Below, in pieces: positions 34,977-44,968 of a DNA stretch of 64,000 nt. The position numbers and the translations under genes are program-made. The stretch is from Rhizoclosmatium globosum. Lineage: Eukaryota; Chytridiomycota; Chytridiomycetes; Chytridiales; Chytriomycetaceae. The notes under the pieces are model-generated. The model searched no databases. It was not told the DNA's origin and saw nothing but the letters and a program-made list of their open reading frames with translations. Each line of letters opens with the position of its first letter. The first letter of the stretch is position 1. The DNA lies in the NCBI GenBank assembly GCA_002104985.1, contig MCGO01000165.1, positions 20,990-84,989 of the forward strand, in the 5' to 3' direction.

Positions 34977-35726
34977 TCATAAATTCACAACGATGCTACC
35001 ACACTCCCTAACCTGAACCCCATCCTCAACAGCATCACGAACTTTCCCCACACTTTCCCGAATAAACTCCAACTGATCGGCACGAATGGAGCCTCCAGGA
35101 GTAGGTCTCAAGAGATCCAGAATAACAGAAGATTTTGTAGGTGAAGAAGAGATTGGAAATGCAGTTGATGAAGGATTTGTTACATTTGTTTGAATTGATT
35201 TCGACAGTTTATCTGCGACGGATGTGATTATATTTCTGGAGACGGGTTTGGGATGTGATTAGCAAAGGACGGAAGAGCGGGGTGGGTATACAAAGCAACG
35301 CAACTGGTATTCGTTTGAGCGTTCGTTTGCGTGGTCTTGCTGGATGCGGTCGAGGAGGCGGACAGATGAAATATCAATGAGGCCTCTATTATATCGAGAG
35401 TAGATTGAGTTGTGCGAGACACGAGGTTGGGTGGGTGACTCACTCAGCCGTTTGTTGGACAATCCGTTTGAGCATATCTTTCTCGCGCATCGGATGAGCC
35501 TTCATTTCTGGCGAAGCAGTTGGAGGAAGCGATCTGAATTTGGAGGAGAAGGTCAGGCATCTTCCTGTTGGTTGCTGTGGTGCTTCAAGCTACTCAACTG
35601 GCCGCTGGTCCCTGAGCCCGAGTCGCCTGTCACTGGTCGTCCGTTCTCATCAAGAAGCCGCGTTCGCTCGTTGGGTGTTGGGCTTTCGGCGGTCGAGTGG
35701 CCAGGTTGGCTGAAGCAACATCCCAT
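34977..35726 (-). CDS. LAMTOR1: Ragulator subunit LAMTOR1 (p18; Meh1/Ego1-like)
   Basis: Anchors the Ragulator/EGO complex, Rag GTPases and TORC1 on the lysosome or vacuole. Four exons give about 190 residues. The N-terminus MGCCFSQPG carries the Gly2 myristoylation and Cys3/Cys4 palmitoylation signals of animal LAMTOR1 and is followed by ERTRLLDENG. Intron 1 (donor GTTGAG, acceptor CGCCAG, about 35502-35591) leads to REKDMLKRIVQQTAEGLIDI, the conserved helix that resembles the animal LAMTOR1 segment around KTASNIIDVS. Helical exons and a hydrophobic C-terminus (RECGSIVVNL) follow. No single long open frame covers the gene, so it would be missed by simple gene finding. It starts 25 bp downstream of the GPALPP1 stop codon, same strand. 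Confidence 0.85.
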
Positions 35727-35750
35727 CTTTTTTGATGAATATTTACTACT

Positions 35751-36940
35751 TCATAAATAACTCTTGTCTCCTTTCGAAAACCTCGTGTCAAGCTTCGCGG
35801 CTCCGTCAATCAAATTCTGTCGTGCCTTCCCATCCGTTCGTCTCGAACTCAAATCACGATCACGATCAAACTTGCGAGCTGAAGCGTCATTCTCGGCAAA
35901 CTTGTTGCTTGCAACATATTCAGTCGTATGCATCTCCATCAATGACTTGGGTCTATTTGCACGGTTCTAGATTCGAAAGGTTATTTGTGTTTCGTTTGAA
36001 ACGACAGTACTTACATATTCTTCCACCGCCCTACGTGCTTCCATATCCGCTTGAGAGGGTGCCATCACGTCCACATATTCTTGTTTCCTCTTTACACCTC
36101 CCTTTGTAGGACCTTCCACTTCTCCACCCTTCTCTCCAGGTAGCCGCGTCCAACCACTCTGATCCACAACTTCCTGCTTCTCAGATCGACTAAACTGACG
36201 ATGCTTCAATTCCGTCCCCACTATTTCTCATTTAATATGATCACAACCAAAAAAAAGAGTGTAACTTACAAACTTGATTCAATTTCTTGGCTTCGGGTGG
36301 TACAGTCATCCAGGCTCCTCGAGTCGGCGCTGCAGAAGAAGAAGCGCCTGAAGCTTCAGATGCTGCTTTCGCGACCCGTGATTCGATTTCAAGACGTGTT
36401 CGTTCCAATTCAAGTTGATTCTGGGAATATACATTATTAGCCATTTTGGTGCCTTATCATTGAATCTTGAATCTACTCAACGAGATATTCGGAGTACTCT
36501 TGTGGGACAGGCATTGGGCCAAAGTCATCGTCTTCTTCTTGTTCGCCTTGGTATGACGTGGAGGTTGGGGGCGGCGGCGCTGCTGGACCCATTACTCTTC
36601 GTTTTTTCGATGTTTCTTGGTTTCCAAGCGATGAGGATGATGTTGAGGTTTCAGAGGGAAGTGAGGGACCACTCGTTTGCCTGAATCCAGGAGGTAAGGA
36701 AGGCCCAGCTACAGTAGGTCCTTCAATATCTTCATCGCTATTATTGTTACTTGTGGCTGCTTGTTTGCGTTGGAAACCTGGAGGTAGTTGTGGGCCAGTT
36801 GGAGCACTTGGTTTCGAGAAGCCTGGTGGTAATTGAGGACCAGCTCCTGAGTATCCTTCCTCCTCCTCCTCCTTCTCCTCCTCTTCTTCTTGGCTCTTTG
36901 GCCGAGGGAATCCTGGCGGTAATTGCGGTCCGATGCCCAT
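35751..36940 (-). CDS. GPALPP1: GPALPP motif / DUF3752 protein
   Basis: About 330 residues in four exons. The N-terminal third has four GPxLPPGF repeats (GPQLPPGF at residues 4, 35 and 48, then GPSLPPGF) separated by acidic runs, and DDDFGPMPVP. Introns follow after EYSEYL (donor GTTGAG) and further down. The C-terminal DUF3752 domain is complete: GAWMTVPPEAKKLNQ, DQSGWTRLPGEKGG, SLMEMHTTEY and ARKFDRDRDLSSRRTDGK, ending DTRFSKGDKSYL. GPALPP1 is a nuclear protein reported among spliceosome-associated factors. Start and stop are clear. Its start lies 29 bp from that of OTU1 on the opposite strand. Confidence 0.9.
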
Positions 36941-36969
36941 TTCAGTTTTGGAAAGAAAGTTAAACAGAA
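36941..36969. promoter_or_regulatory. 29-bp divergent start region GPALPP1/OTU1
   Basis: The start codons of GPALPP1 (minus) and OTU1 (plus) are only 29 bp apart, so transcription starts must overlap or lie within the opposite gene's 5' UTR or first intron. A shared bidirectional promoter is inferred from the layout only. Confidence 0.35.
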
Positions 36970-38188
36970 ATGGTTTGTGTTCCAACACTTTCCTGTCTTC
37001 TGACTTACACTAATTGTTTAAACAGAGACTTAGAGCCAGATTCGCAAACGAAACCGTTCAAGTTGGACAGACATTAGTCCCACAATCAACTTATGCAGAA
37101 CTCAAACGGGACCTTGCCAATGCCTTGAAATCACTGGATCAGACAGAAGGAATCAAGAGTTGAGTTAAATATATTGGCGTCATTGTGCATCTATGGCATT
37201 TCTAATATGTGCAATACAGTCAAGACTGGGTTCCCTCCAAAGTTTATCAATAACAATGACTTGGATACACTTGCTGCGTGTGGAATTAAAGATGGCGATC
37301 AGTTGTTGGTAGAAGTCGAACGGGATGGGTTGGCAGCTCCTGCTACTGTGTCTGCTCCAGCTGTGGATGCCGCGTCATCTGCAGCTTTTTCGTTTGGAGG
37401 TGCTGTGACAAATTCAGCCACGTCAAAACAAACAACTACATCAACTGCACCAATTGTTGGATCTCAAATATCAACAAGAATTGGAGCTGGAAACGATGAG
37501 TTGATTCCTGTTTCAGATGGACATCTTCTCGTTCGCGTGAGTTGCTCCTTCTTCATATATCTGTTTACTTATGCCTACATCACAGCAAATGAACGATGAC
37601 AATTCCTGTTTGTTTCACTCTATCGTCTATATTTTCGAACGAGGGTCGGGAGTGCAGGCACTGAGACAGATGGTGGCAAAGACAATCACAACCAACCCAA
37701 TTGATTACAATGAGGCCATTCTCGGGAAACCTGTTTCTCAATATACTTCTTGGATTCAATCAAAGGATTCATGGGGTGGTGCGATTGAGCTTGCCATCTT
37801 CAGCTCACATTATCAAACTGAGATTTGGAGTTTGGATGTGAGCACATTGCGGGTAGACAAATTTGGGGAAGGGTGTGGATATGACAAGGTTGCTGTATTA
37901 TTTTATTCTGGAATTCACTATGATGCTGTTGCAGTTTCGCCTGTTGCGGGGACTGGGGAGGATTTGAAAGAGTTTGACTTGACAGTGTTTGGGCGTGACC
38001 AAGCTGAAAGAGAAGTGATGAAAGCTATTGTACAATTAGGGAAAGTGTGGCAGGCAAAACACAAGTTCACTGACTTGGCGAGGTTTGCATTGCGTTGCGA
38101 TGTGTGCAAGGAAGGCATCGTAGGCCAGAAAGAGGCCCAGGCGCACGCTATGGCAACTGGACATTCAAGTTTTGTTGAATACTCTTGA
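36970..38188 (+). CDS. OTU1: Ubiquitin thioesterase OTU1 (YOD1)
   Basis: Deubiquitinase working with Cdc48/p97. About 330 residues in four exons. The first coding exon seems to be the ATG alone: ATG at 36970-36972 is followed directly by a GTTTGT donor, and the acceptor at 37025 restores RLRARFANE, the ubiquitin-like UBX domain start (MRLR, as in other OTU1 proteins). Intron 2 (donor GTTGAG) joins EGIK to IKTGFPPK. A Ser/Thr/Ala-rich linker and intron 3 precede the OTU core MNDDNSCLFHS (catalytic Asp/Cys), VLFYSGIHYDAV (catalytic His), and the C-terminal C2H2 finger CDVCKEGI...HAMATGH. It is a complete gene. It pairs head to head with GPALPP1. Confidence 0.93.
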
Positions 38189-38261
38189 ATGTATTTATTT
38201 ATTTGATCTACATTACTTTCACGTTCTTTGAAGCAAAACAAACACCCATCCAAGTATCCAA

Positions 38262-39913
38262 ATGGGCAACGCACCATCCGCCGAAGATGCCTTCGACGAC
38301 CCGCAACAAAGTGCGCCACGTGGCCGCCGACGAAGCAGCGTCGCGCCACCGCCACCGCCGATTCAAAGCGAGGCGACTTCAAGTTCGGCTTCGAATTCGG
38401 CGTCGACTTCCGCCGCTCGGCCAATCTCAATTGCCCGCGCTTCGGCGAATTCGTCATCGCCGTCGCCGGCTTCAGCGTGAGTGGCCGTGTGTCAGCCATC
38501 GCATTGCCCCGTTCGCTAACTGCAACTATCAAAAAACTACTTACTATAAACTATCTGCGATAACCCGATACTTCGAACGTGATTTGATGTAGTCGATACC
38601 CGGTTCCCCTGCGTGAACAGCCTCGCTTCGCTGCCCCCGCCGCTGCCTCCTCCGCCCCGTCAACTAACTCAGGCTGGCTAAACTCACTCAAAAACACAAC
38701 TGCCGCCGTAACGAAACTCTCAATCTCTTCTACTGACCCTGCTCCACCACGTGCGTCAACAGAATCAGGTCGTGCGTCCCCGACAAAACTCACAGATGCT
38801 CAACTGGTTGCAATCAATAAGGAACTGTCAGAGAAACCTTACTTGAATTCTGCGCGCATTGTCCATAACTATGGTGCTACCGGTATCGCTCCTCTTGTGC
38901 CTCTGTCTCAATCTCGTGATGATAAGTCCGTCATTCCTGTCATGGTTTCTTGGACTGGTGGTGGCCGTGTCGTTCATATTACTGGTACTTTCAACAACTG
39001 GAGGCAAAAGATTCGATTGACAAAGAGGTTGGTGCTTAGTGTTTTGTGTTTATGTTGTCGAAACATGAGGATGGAAGAATCAGCTGGGCAAAACAAAACC
39101 ATAGAGAGTCACGTCATATCAGCAATTGATGGTGCTACATTGACGGCGTCATATGAAATTACTGGAGGAGAGGCAAACGAATCATGCACACAACCCTATC
39201 TTGTACATGGAACGAACCATTTATACACTCCATATTTAGCAAAACCGATTTTTCTACTGTAATCGACATGCCTGCGGGCGACACGCATCGATTCAAATTT
39301 ATTGTTGACGATGAATGGAAGTGCTCAGAAGATTTACCCATCGCTTCGGACTCAGAAGGAAACCTTGTCAACTATTTGGAAGTTATGGACGAGTTTGGAG
39401 ATCAGATTCACGATGGCTTTGATAACCTTGCCCATGATGGTAATCCTTGTCGCACAGAATTCTCATCTTGCATATTTACACAACCCAAAAGATACCATTC
39501 ACACACCTCTTGGAGAATCGCCGGAATCATCTTATGCATCTGAAATTCCAACTTATCTCTCTTGGCATCTTGAACACCAAAACCAACCAACTCCACCAAA
39601 TGCAAATCCACCTCCTCTGCCGCGAGAACCACCACCTGACCTCCCACCCCATTTGGAAAAAGTATTCTTAAATGCACCCGTTCCAGTCACCTCGCATCGT
39701 GATGATAATCTGATCTTGCCTGTTCCAAGTGGTGTGACACTGAATCATCTCTATGCCTGTAGCATTCGAGATGGAGTCATGGCTTTGAGTACCACAACCA
39801 GATACAAGCAAAAGGTATTCTTTTTCATGAATTGGGTTTTTGCTAACCCAATCGATATACAGTACGTAACAACCATTCTTTATAAGCCCGTCGTCGACAC
39901 AGCCCCCAGCTGA
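38262..39913 (+). CDS. AMPK/SNF1 kinase beta subunit (SIP/GAL83 type)
   Basis: Scaffold and glycogen-binding subunit of the SNF1/AMPK complex. MGNAPSAED carries a myristoylation signal. The Ser/Ala/Pro-rich, GC-rich first exon ends at about 38478 and is spliced at about 38593. The carbohydrate-binding module follows: PVMVSWTGGGRVVHITGTFN NW is interrupted by a 212-nt intron (39028-39239) and resumes at KTDFSTVIDMPAGDTHRFKF and VDDEWKCSEDLPI. Two further short introns lead to the C-terminal ASC domain: PPHLEKVFLNAPV, LPVPSGVTLNHLYACSIRDG and RYKQK|YVTTILYKP. The protein is about 430 residues, normal for the family. The frame is intact if the 212-nt intron is removed. Confidence 0.92.
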
Positions 39914-39965
39914 TCTGTTTTTTTGCAATCACCCGTCTTTTCTTTTTCATATTCTGTTGCCATAA

Positions 39966-39971
39966 AATAAA
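39966..39971 (+). terminator. AATAAA polyadenylation signal of the AMPK beta gene
   Basis: AATAAA 53 bp downstream of the AMPK beta stop codon, just before the convergent stop codon of CEP120 at 39991. The two convergent 3' ends lie within about 80 bp. Confidence 0.45.
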
Positions 39972-39990
39972 AACAAAGAATTCTATTTGA

Positions 39991-42900
39991 TTATGCGCGA
40001 GCTCGTAACAAATTTCCAATACGAGTATCCAACTCCCGAATCAGTCTGTCTTCCCGGTTATATATACCTGTGTTGACTAATGAGTCGCGCTCCTTGACAA
40101 GCCTGTCCACTTCAGCAAGAATACGTGGATCCAAATTCTGCTTCTGACTTTCTTGTAATGGTGCCGTTGCTGAAGAACCTCCCTCTGCCGCAAATCTTGC
40201 CTCCATGGACATGACTTTGTCAACCCGTTCCTCTCTTATAGCACCAGCCCCAGCTTTCAACGACGCAATCTCTCGCTTCATTCCTTCCACAACTTTTCGT
40301 TCATTCTCCATACTTCCCATCTCCTCCTTCGCCAACAACCGCAACTTGACACTATCCAACTCCTTCTGACTCCGCCTCAACCGATCCTCAATCTCGCCTT
40401 GCAATTGTTTCTTCACTTTCGCCAAATCACGCAACGCACGAACCCACTGCGCCTTATAATGCCGTTTACTAGCCTCCAAAGCCTCGGCCCTCCTCTCCGT
40501 CGCAGCATTCGCAGCCATCACATTCCCCAATTCCCGTTTAATAGCCGAAACAGCAGCCTCCCCAACTTCAACAGGTGTCACCCCAAACCCACCCACTTTC
40601 CCTTCCATAACCCGCCCCCGAAACACTTCAAACTCCCCCTCCAACTTCCGAAACTTTCCCTCCCATTCATCCCGCTCCCGCACAGCTCGTACACGGCCCG
40701 CTTCAGCTTCAAGAGTCTTAACCCGCTCCAACTCAACCCTCGCCCGAAACTCCTCCGAAAGCCGCCGCGAAACGTCCCCGACTTCTTCCTCCTTCCGCGC
40801 AAAATACCGCTCAACTTCCTCCCGCCGTCGTCGAAGGTCGTCCTCGGCTTTGGATACCCCGGCTTCGCGCTTCTCAAGGCCTTGAAGGACTTCGCGCGCC
40901 GTTGATTCAAGGACTTCAAGGGATGTGACGCGTCGCTGGACGAGACGTGTGCGTTCTGCGTCGCGGGTTTGGAATTCGGTTGTGAGGCGGTTGAGGAGGT
41001 TTTGTTCGAGGGAGTGGAGGTGTTGTTTGAATTTATGCATTTGTTCCTTTTTCCAGAGTGCTATTTCGAGGGCTGCGCGGTACTCTTGTGTTTCGTGGAG
41101 AGAGGAAGCTGTTGTCGATGGAGTTGGTGAGGAGGGTGGTGGAAGTTGAGTTGTTTTGGTGAATGTTGGGGATGGGCCGCGGGGGAGGTGAGAGTATCCA
41201 TCGTTTTGCTGTTGTTGCTGGAAAGAGGCGGTTGGAAGTGGTGTTGCTGAGTGCGATGGTATTTGTTGGGCCAAGAGCTCAGAATCTTGGAGAGGCCCAA
41301 AATCTTCCAGCGAAAGTACGATACGCAGGTCTGCAATCTTCACAATTTTATCACGTTTTGTGGGAGACGTTGGATCGGCAGGTGTAGATGCTACAATGGG
41401 AACTTGTACATCTGTGCTTTGAAGTGTAACGGGTGTGGGATCTGTCAGCTGTTTCAATTCCTTGGTAGTCACAATGGATAAATCCACAGTTGCAAGACCA
41501 ATTCGAACCTCCTTGCTATATTTATCTGGAAGACACCAGAGCTCAATAGTGAGAGGAACTGCTTCGAGGTAGGTCAACAGTCGCTCTTGCCCCATAACAA
41601 ATTCAAATGCACAAAACGAATGAGGCATTTCAAGCGTTGACTGAGGTTGTGGGTGAGTTGAACTTGTTGCGTTTGGTGTTGTAGGCTTCACAGGTGGGTG
41701 TGTTGAAATTGGAGCTGTTGATCCAAATGGAAGATACGTATAGCGGAGAAAGACGGGTCCATGGGCGGGATCTAATCCACGCAGTGAGCGTAAATCTATC
41801 GAGAACCTGTACTGATGCCATGGATTCCCTTTCACAATGGGTTGAGGTGTAAACTGAGCATCCTGAGCGGCCTGTGATTGCTGCTGCTGTACACGTTGAG
41901 CTGGAACAGGCCTTTCCACAGGCTTCAGTTGGGTAGGTTGAGATTGTGGTTGGGGTACATCTGTGTATAGGTCTGGTGACTCCATTCTCTCGGGGGACAC
42001 AGCTCTCCTCTGAACCATTTTTGGTGAATTGACAGTCTCAACCTGATCATACTCTTCAAATTCTTGCTCTCCATACTCTTCCGCTTCTTGCAAATTCTCA
42101 GCATCGTCGTGTACTGGTTCTTCCTCTCCTAATAGAGCTTGCTGTGGCCCTCCATTCTCTGCCTCCACCAAATCAGTCTGCAAATCTGGTGTAACCATCA
42201 CAGAAATACCCAGTCCCGCAACTTTGCCCTCAGCAGAAACTGGCAGCTCTCTTCGTGCGTCGTAGAAAGGGACAACCTTTTCCAAAACACGCGACTCCTT
42301 TTTTCGAGTCATAACCGATCTTGTCGTTGAACTTCGAAAAACGCGATCCGCATCGGGAGACTGAGGGCGTGAGGTGAGGGCTCCACTTCCTGCACCACCA
42401 CCACTAGGTGCTCCAACTGAAGCAGAAATGACTCCAATGCCTCCATCATCTTCGGCTCCTTCCTCCATAATTCCAGCAAAAGCCACCTCCGAGAAACCAA
42501 GCACAGCTCCGTCCTTAGTCGCATCACAGAGACAGACAACAAGAACTTCAACATCAGTTAAAAACTGGGCCAAATCTTGGTCAGAAGCACGAATACGGAA
42601 GCTTATACGTTCAGATGGGAAGATTGGCTTTTCCAAGTCTTGAAAAGGTGTTGTTGTTATAGTGTTTCCTAAGAACGAATAGCTGAAGTAGTATCCCGCC
42701 AGCGCTTCTTCATCCTCTGATGAAGTTTCTCCTTTGTCAGATTTAGTGGGTGGGGCGAGAAGTGTTAGGTTCTCCGCGAACGCAATAGTGAAATTGAGTA
42801 ACCAATTGGGACCGTTGAATCCGATTTGATAGCAGCCGGTTGGAGTAAGTTCGATTGGTATTCCAGATGAAGTTGTAAACAGGGTTTGATTTTGGTTTTG

Positions 42901-43734
42901 CTGGATTTGCACCGGAGATGTTCGGCCACTTAATTTATAGTTTAATATTAGTGAAATAACAGTCGTTGAATGGAATCAACAACACACCTGTCAGGGAAGA
43001 GTTGTACACGGATGGCTTTGGGAGAGGTTAGAAGAACAGGTTTCGGGGATGATGCGTTGCGCATCTTTTTCAAAGACTGAAGAGACTTTTGGGTCGGTAA
43101 CTGAGCAACACGGTCCCAACTTTGTGACGGATTTGAGGTTGGATGCTCGTGTGTTTTGACAGCCACAGAGAAGGCTAGCTTAAGTTCAGGGCGAAAGACA
43201 GTCTTTACGTTCGTTCCAGACAACACGTTAACGAGAGGGTACCAGCCCCAAGCCGCGTCCTTTTCTACATCTGGATCGGCGTTCCATTTTGGGTTTGCCG
43301 TTGAAGAAGCAGTCCTGGCGGATAGAATATCAGTGATGTGGCACATTGTTCGCAGATCCGCACCTTAGATCGAGCATGACATAGCCCACTTGAGTGCGCT
43401 TGTTGTGGTTGTCGATGGCGAAGCAGACAATCTTGAGTTTAGCGCGTTGAGTTCTGAGGAATGCGAGTGGTTTGTGCTGGATGTCCCAGGCGAGGTCCGT
43501 GTCCCAGACCGGGTCGTGCGAGAAGGGCGTTGGATCAGTTGTGAGGATTTCGTTGTTGAAGCGGCATTGGATGTAGAGCTTTGTTGTTGCGGGATTAAAG
43601 AGGCCGCCTGCGTGGAAGTGCCGTCCTTCACCGCTGTTTTAATACGGAATACTAATCCTAACAACTAATTAAAAGTGATGCAGACCTTCGCGCACGGTGA
43701 CCAAGACAGTGTACGTCTGGTTTGCAGAGGTCAT
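39991..43734 (-). CDS. CEP120: Centriole-elongation protein CEP120
   Basis: Centriolar protein needed for centriole elongation and basal-body function. About 1,180 residues in four exons. Exon 1 (MTSANQTYTVLVTVREG) is spliced to GRHFHAGGLFNP, the first C2 domain, then TDPTPFSHDPVWDTDLAWDI and VGYVMLDLR. The large last exon (42912 on) starts in a second C2-like part (TPTGCYQIGFNGPNW; AGYYFSYSFLGN) and continues with acidic linkers, a third C2 domain (PWHQYRFSIDLRSLRGLD; FLRYTYLPFG; DUF3668-like), and a long coiled coil (KKEQMHKFKQHLHSLEQ onward) up to the stop. This domain order is that of animal CEP120. It implies a flagellated life stage. Start codon is 97 bp from RRP7, divergent. Confidence 0.88.
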
Positions 43735-43831
43735 TCGGACGTGTTTGTTTTGTTTTCCAAATCTCTTTTTCTTTCTTCTTTTCTTTCTTTCTTTCTTTTC
43801 CGTTCAAAACCAACCAACCACCCAACCTCCA
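43735..43831. promoter_or_regulatory. 97-bp divergent promoter space with T-rich tract
   Basis: It lies between CEP120 (minus) and RRP7 (plus). It holds a long pyrimidine tract (TTTCTTTC repeats, 43756-43800) just ahead of the RRP7 start, a common feature of fungal ribosome-biogenesis promoters and 5' leaders. Function is inferred. Confidence 0.4.
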
Positions 43832-44781
43832 ATGGCCGACACCAAGGCACCACTTCTCGCTGTCCAGGCTGGCTTCCACGTGCTCCCCGTCTCAGTTGGA
43901 GCCGCGACACACACGCTGCTCTTCAAGCGCCACTCGGGCTCAACCGACGACGACGAGCACCCATCCGATCGCACTCTCTTTGTTGCCAATGTCCCCGTCG
44001 ACGCGTCAGAGGCCCACGTGCGCCGTCTCTTCCGTCGCTGCGGCCCAATTGCCTCGGTTTCCCTGTCCCGCCGTGCCGCCCACGTTGTCTTCGAGGACCC
44101 GGAGTCTCTCTTGCGTGCCGAACAGATGCGTTCCCGTCGCCGTGTCTGGTCCGCAGAAGTAGATGATGCAGCAGACAGTCAAAACGCTGCCATCGCTCCT
44201 CACCTCATTGGCCTCGAAAAGTGGATCAAACTATTCGTGCACAACCACCCTCCCCTTGCTACGCTGCAGCAACAAGCGAATGAATACATGCGTCAATATG
44301 ATCACTTGCAAAATGAACGCCAGAAGGAGTTGGCTAGGAGGCGTGCGGAGCCTGATGAGGATGGATTCATTCTTGTGGGTGCTCACAAACAAGCAAAGAA
44401 GGCGGATGATTCAAAAGACGAAACGGAAGGTGGAAACAGGAAAAAGAAGCCAAAGAAGATTGAACATGTCGATTTCTATCGATTCCAGATGCGAGAATCA
44501 AAGAGGAATCGTGAGTACTATTCAATACCTGTCATAAGCTATACTCGAGTGAGAGACGCGCATTTTGATCAAATCAAAGAATGGGCAATGGTATTTGTTA
44601 ATATCTTGGGAGCCATTCATCATATTCCTCAAATGCTTTCCCTCCTCACGTTTTACACCGCTCTATCAACCATACTAATCAACAACCTCATTCAGAACTT
44701 GTGGAACTCCGTAATAAGTTTGAGGAAGACAAGAAACGGATTGAAAAACTTAAGGCAACCCGTAAATTCAAACCTTACTAA
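43832..44781 (+). CDS. RRP7: Ribosomal RNA-processing protein 7
   Basis: Small-subunit processome (UTP-C/CURI) component needed for 18S rRNA maturation. About 250 residues in two exons. The start MADTKAPLLAVQAG (43832) follows a pyrimidine-rich leader. A deviant RRM spans SDRTLFVANVPVDASEAHVR and SLSRRAAHVVFEDPES. The C-terminal RRP7 domain reads GFILVGAHKQAKK, EHVDFYRFQMRESKRN and, after a 185-nt intron (44511-44695), QLVELRNKFEEDKKRI and TRKFKPY, the invariant C-terminus. The intron is long for this window. It is complete and in frame. Confidence 0.93.
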
Positions 44782-44785
44782 ATCA

Positions 44786-44791
44786 AATAAA
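44786..44791 (+). terminator. AATAAA polyadenylation signal of RRP7
   Basis: AATAAA begins 5 bp after the RRP7 stop codon, within an AT-rich stretch leading to the convergent LARP1 3' end. Confidence 0.4.
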
Positions 44792-44968
44792 CTCTTTTAC
44801 GTTCCACTCATACAACCCTTTTTTGTTTCTTTTTTTCAAATAATAACACAGTGGAATCAAAAAAATACTTCCTCATAACGCAATAACAGATTATCCAAAT
44901 CCAACAAAACAAAAGTAATAAGAAAGAAAAAGAAAAACGAACATCATAATCCCAATCACTCAACAAAA

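Noticed and set aside
40399..40905. Plus-strand open frame of 168 codons within CEP120
   Set aside because: Antisense to the coiled-coil region; no start context or domain.
43756..43800. TTTC-rich tract as a transposon or microsatellite of interest
   Set aside because: It is a simple pyrimidine leader before RRP7, common in fungal promoters.
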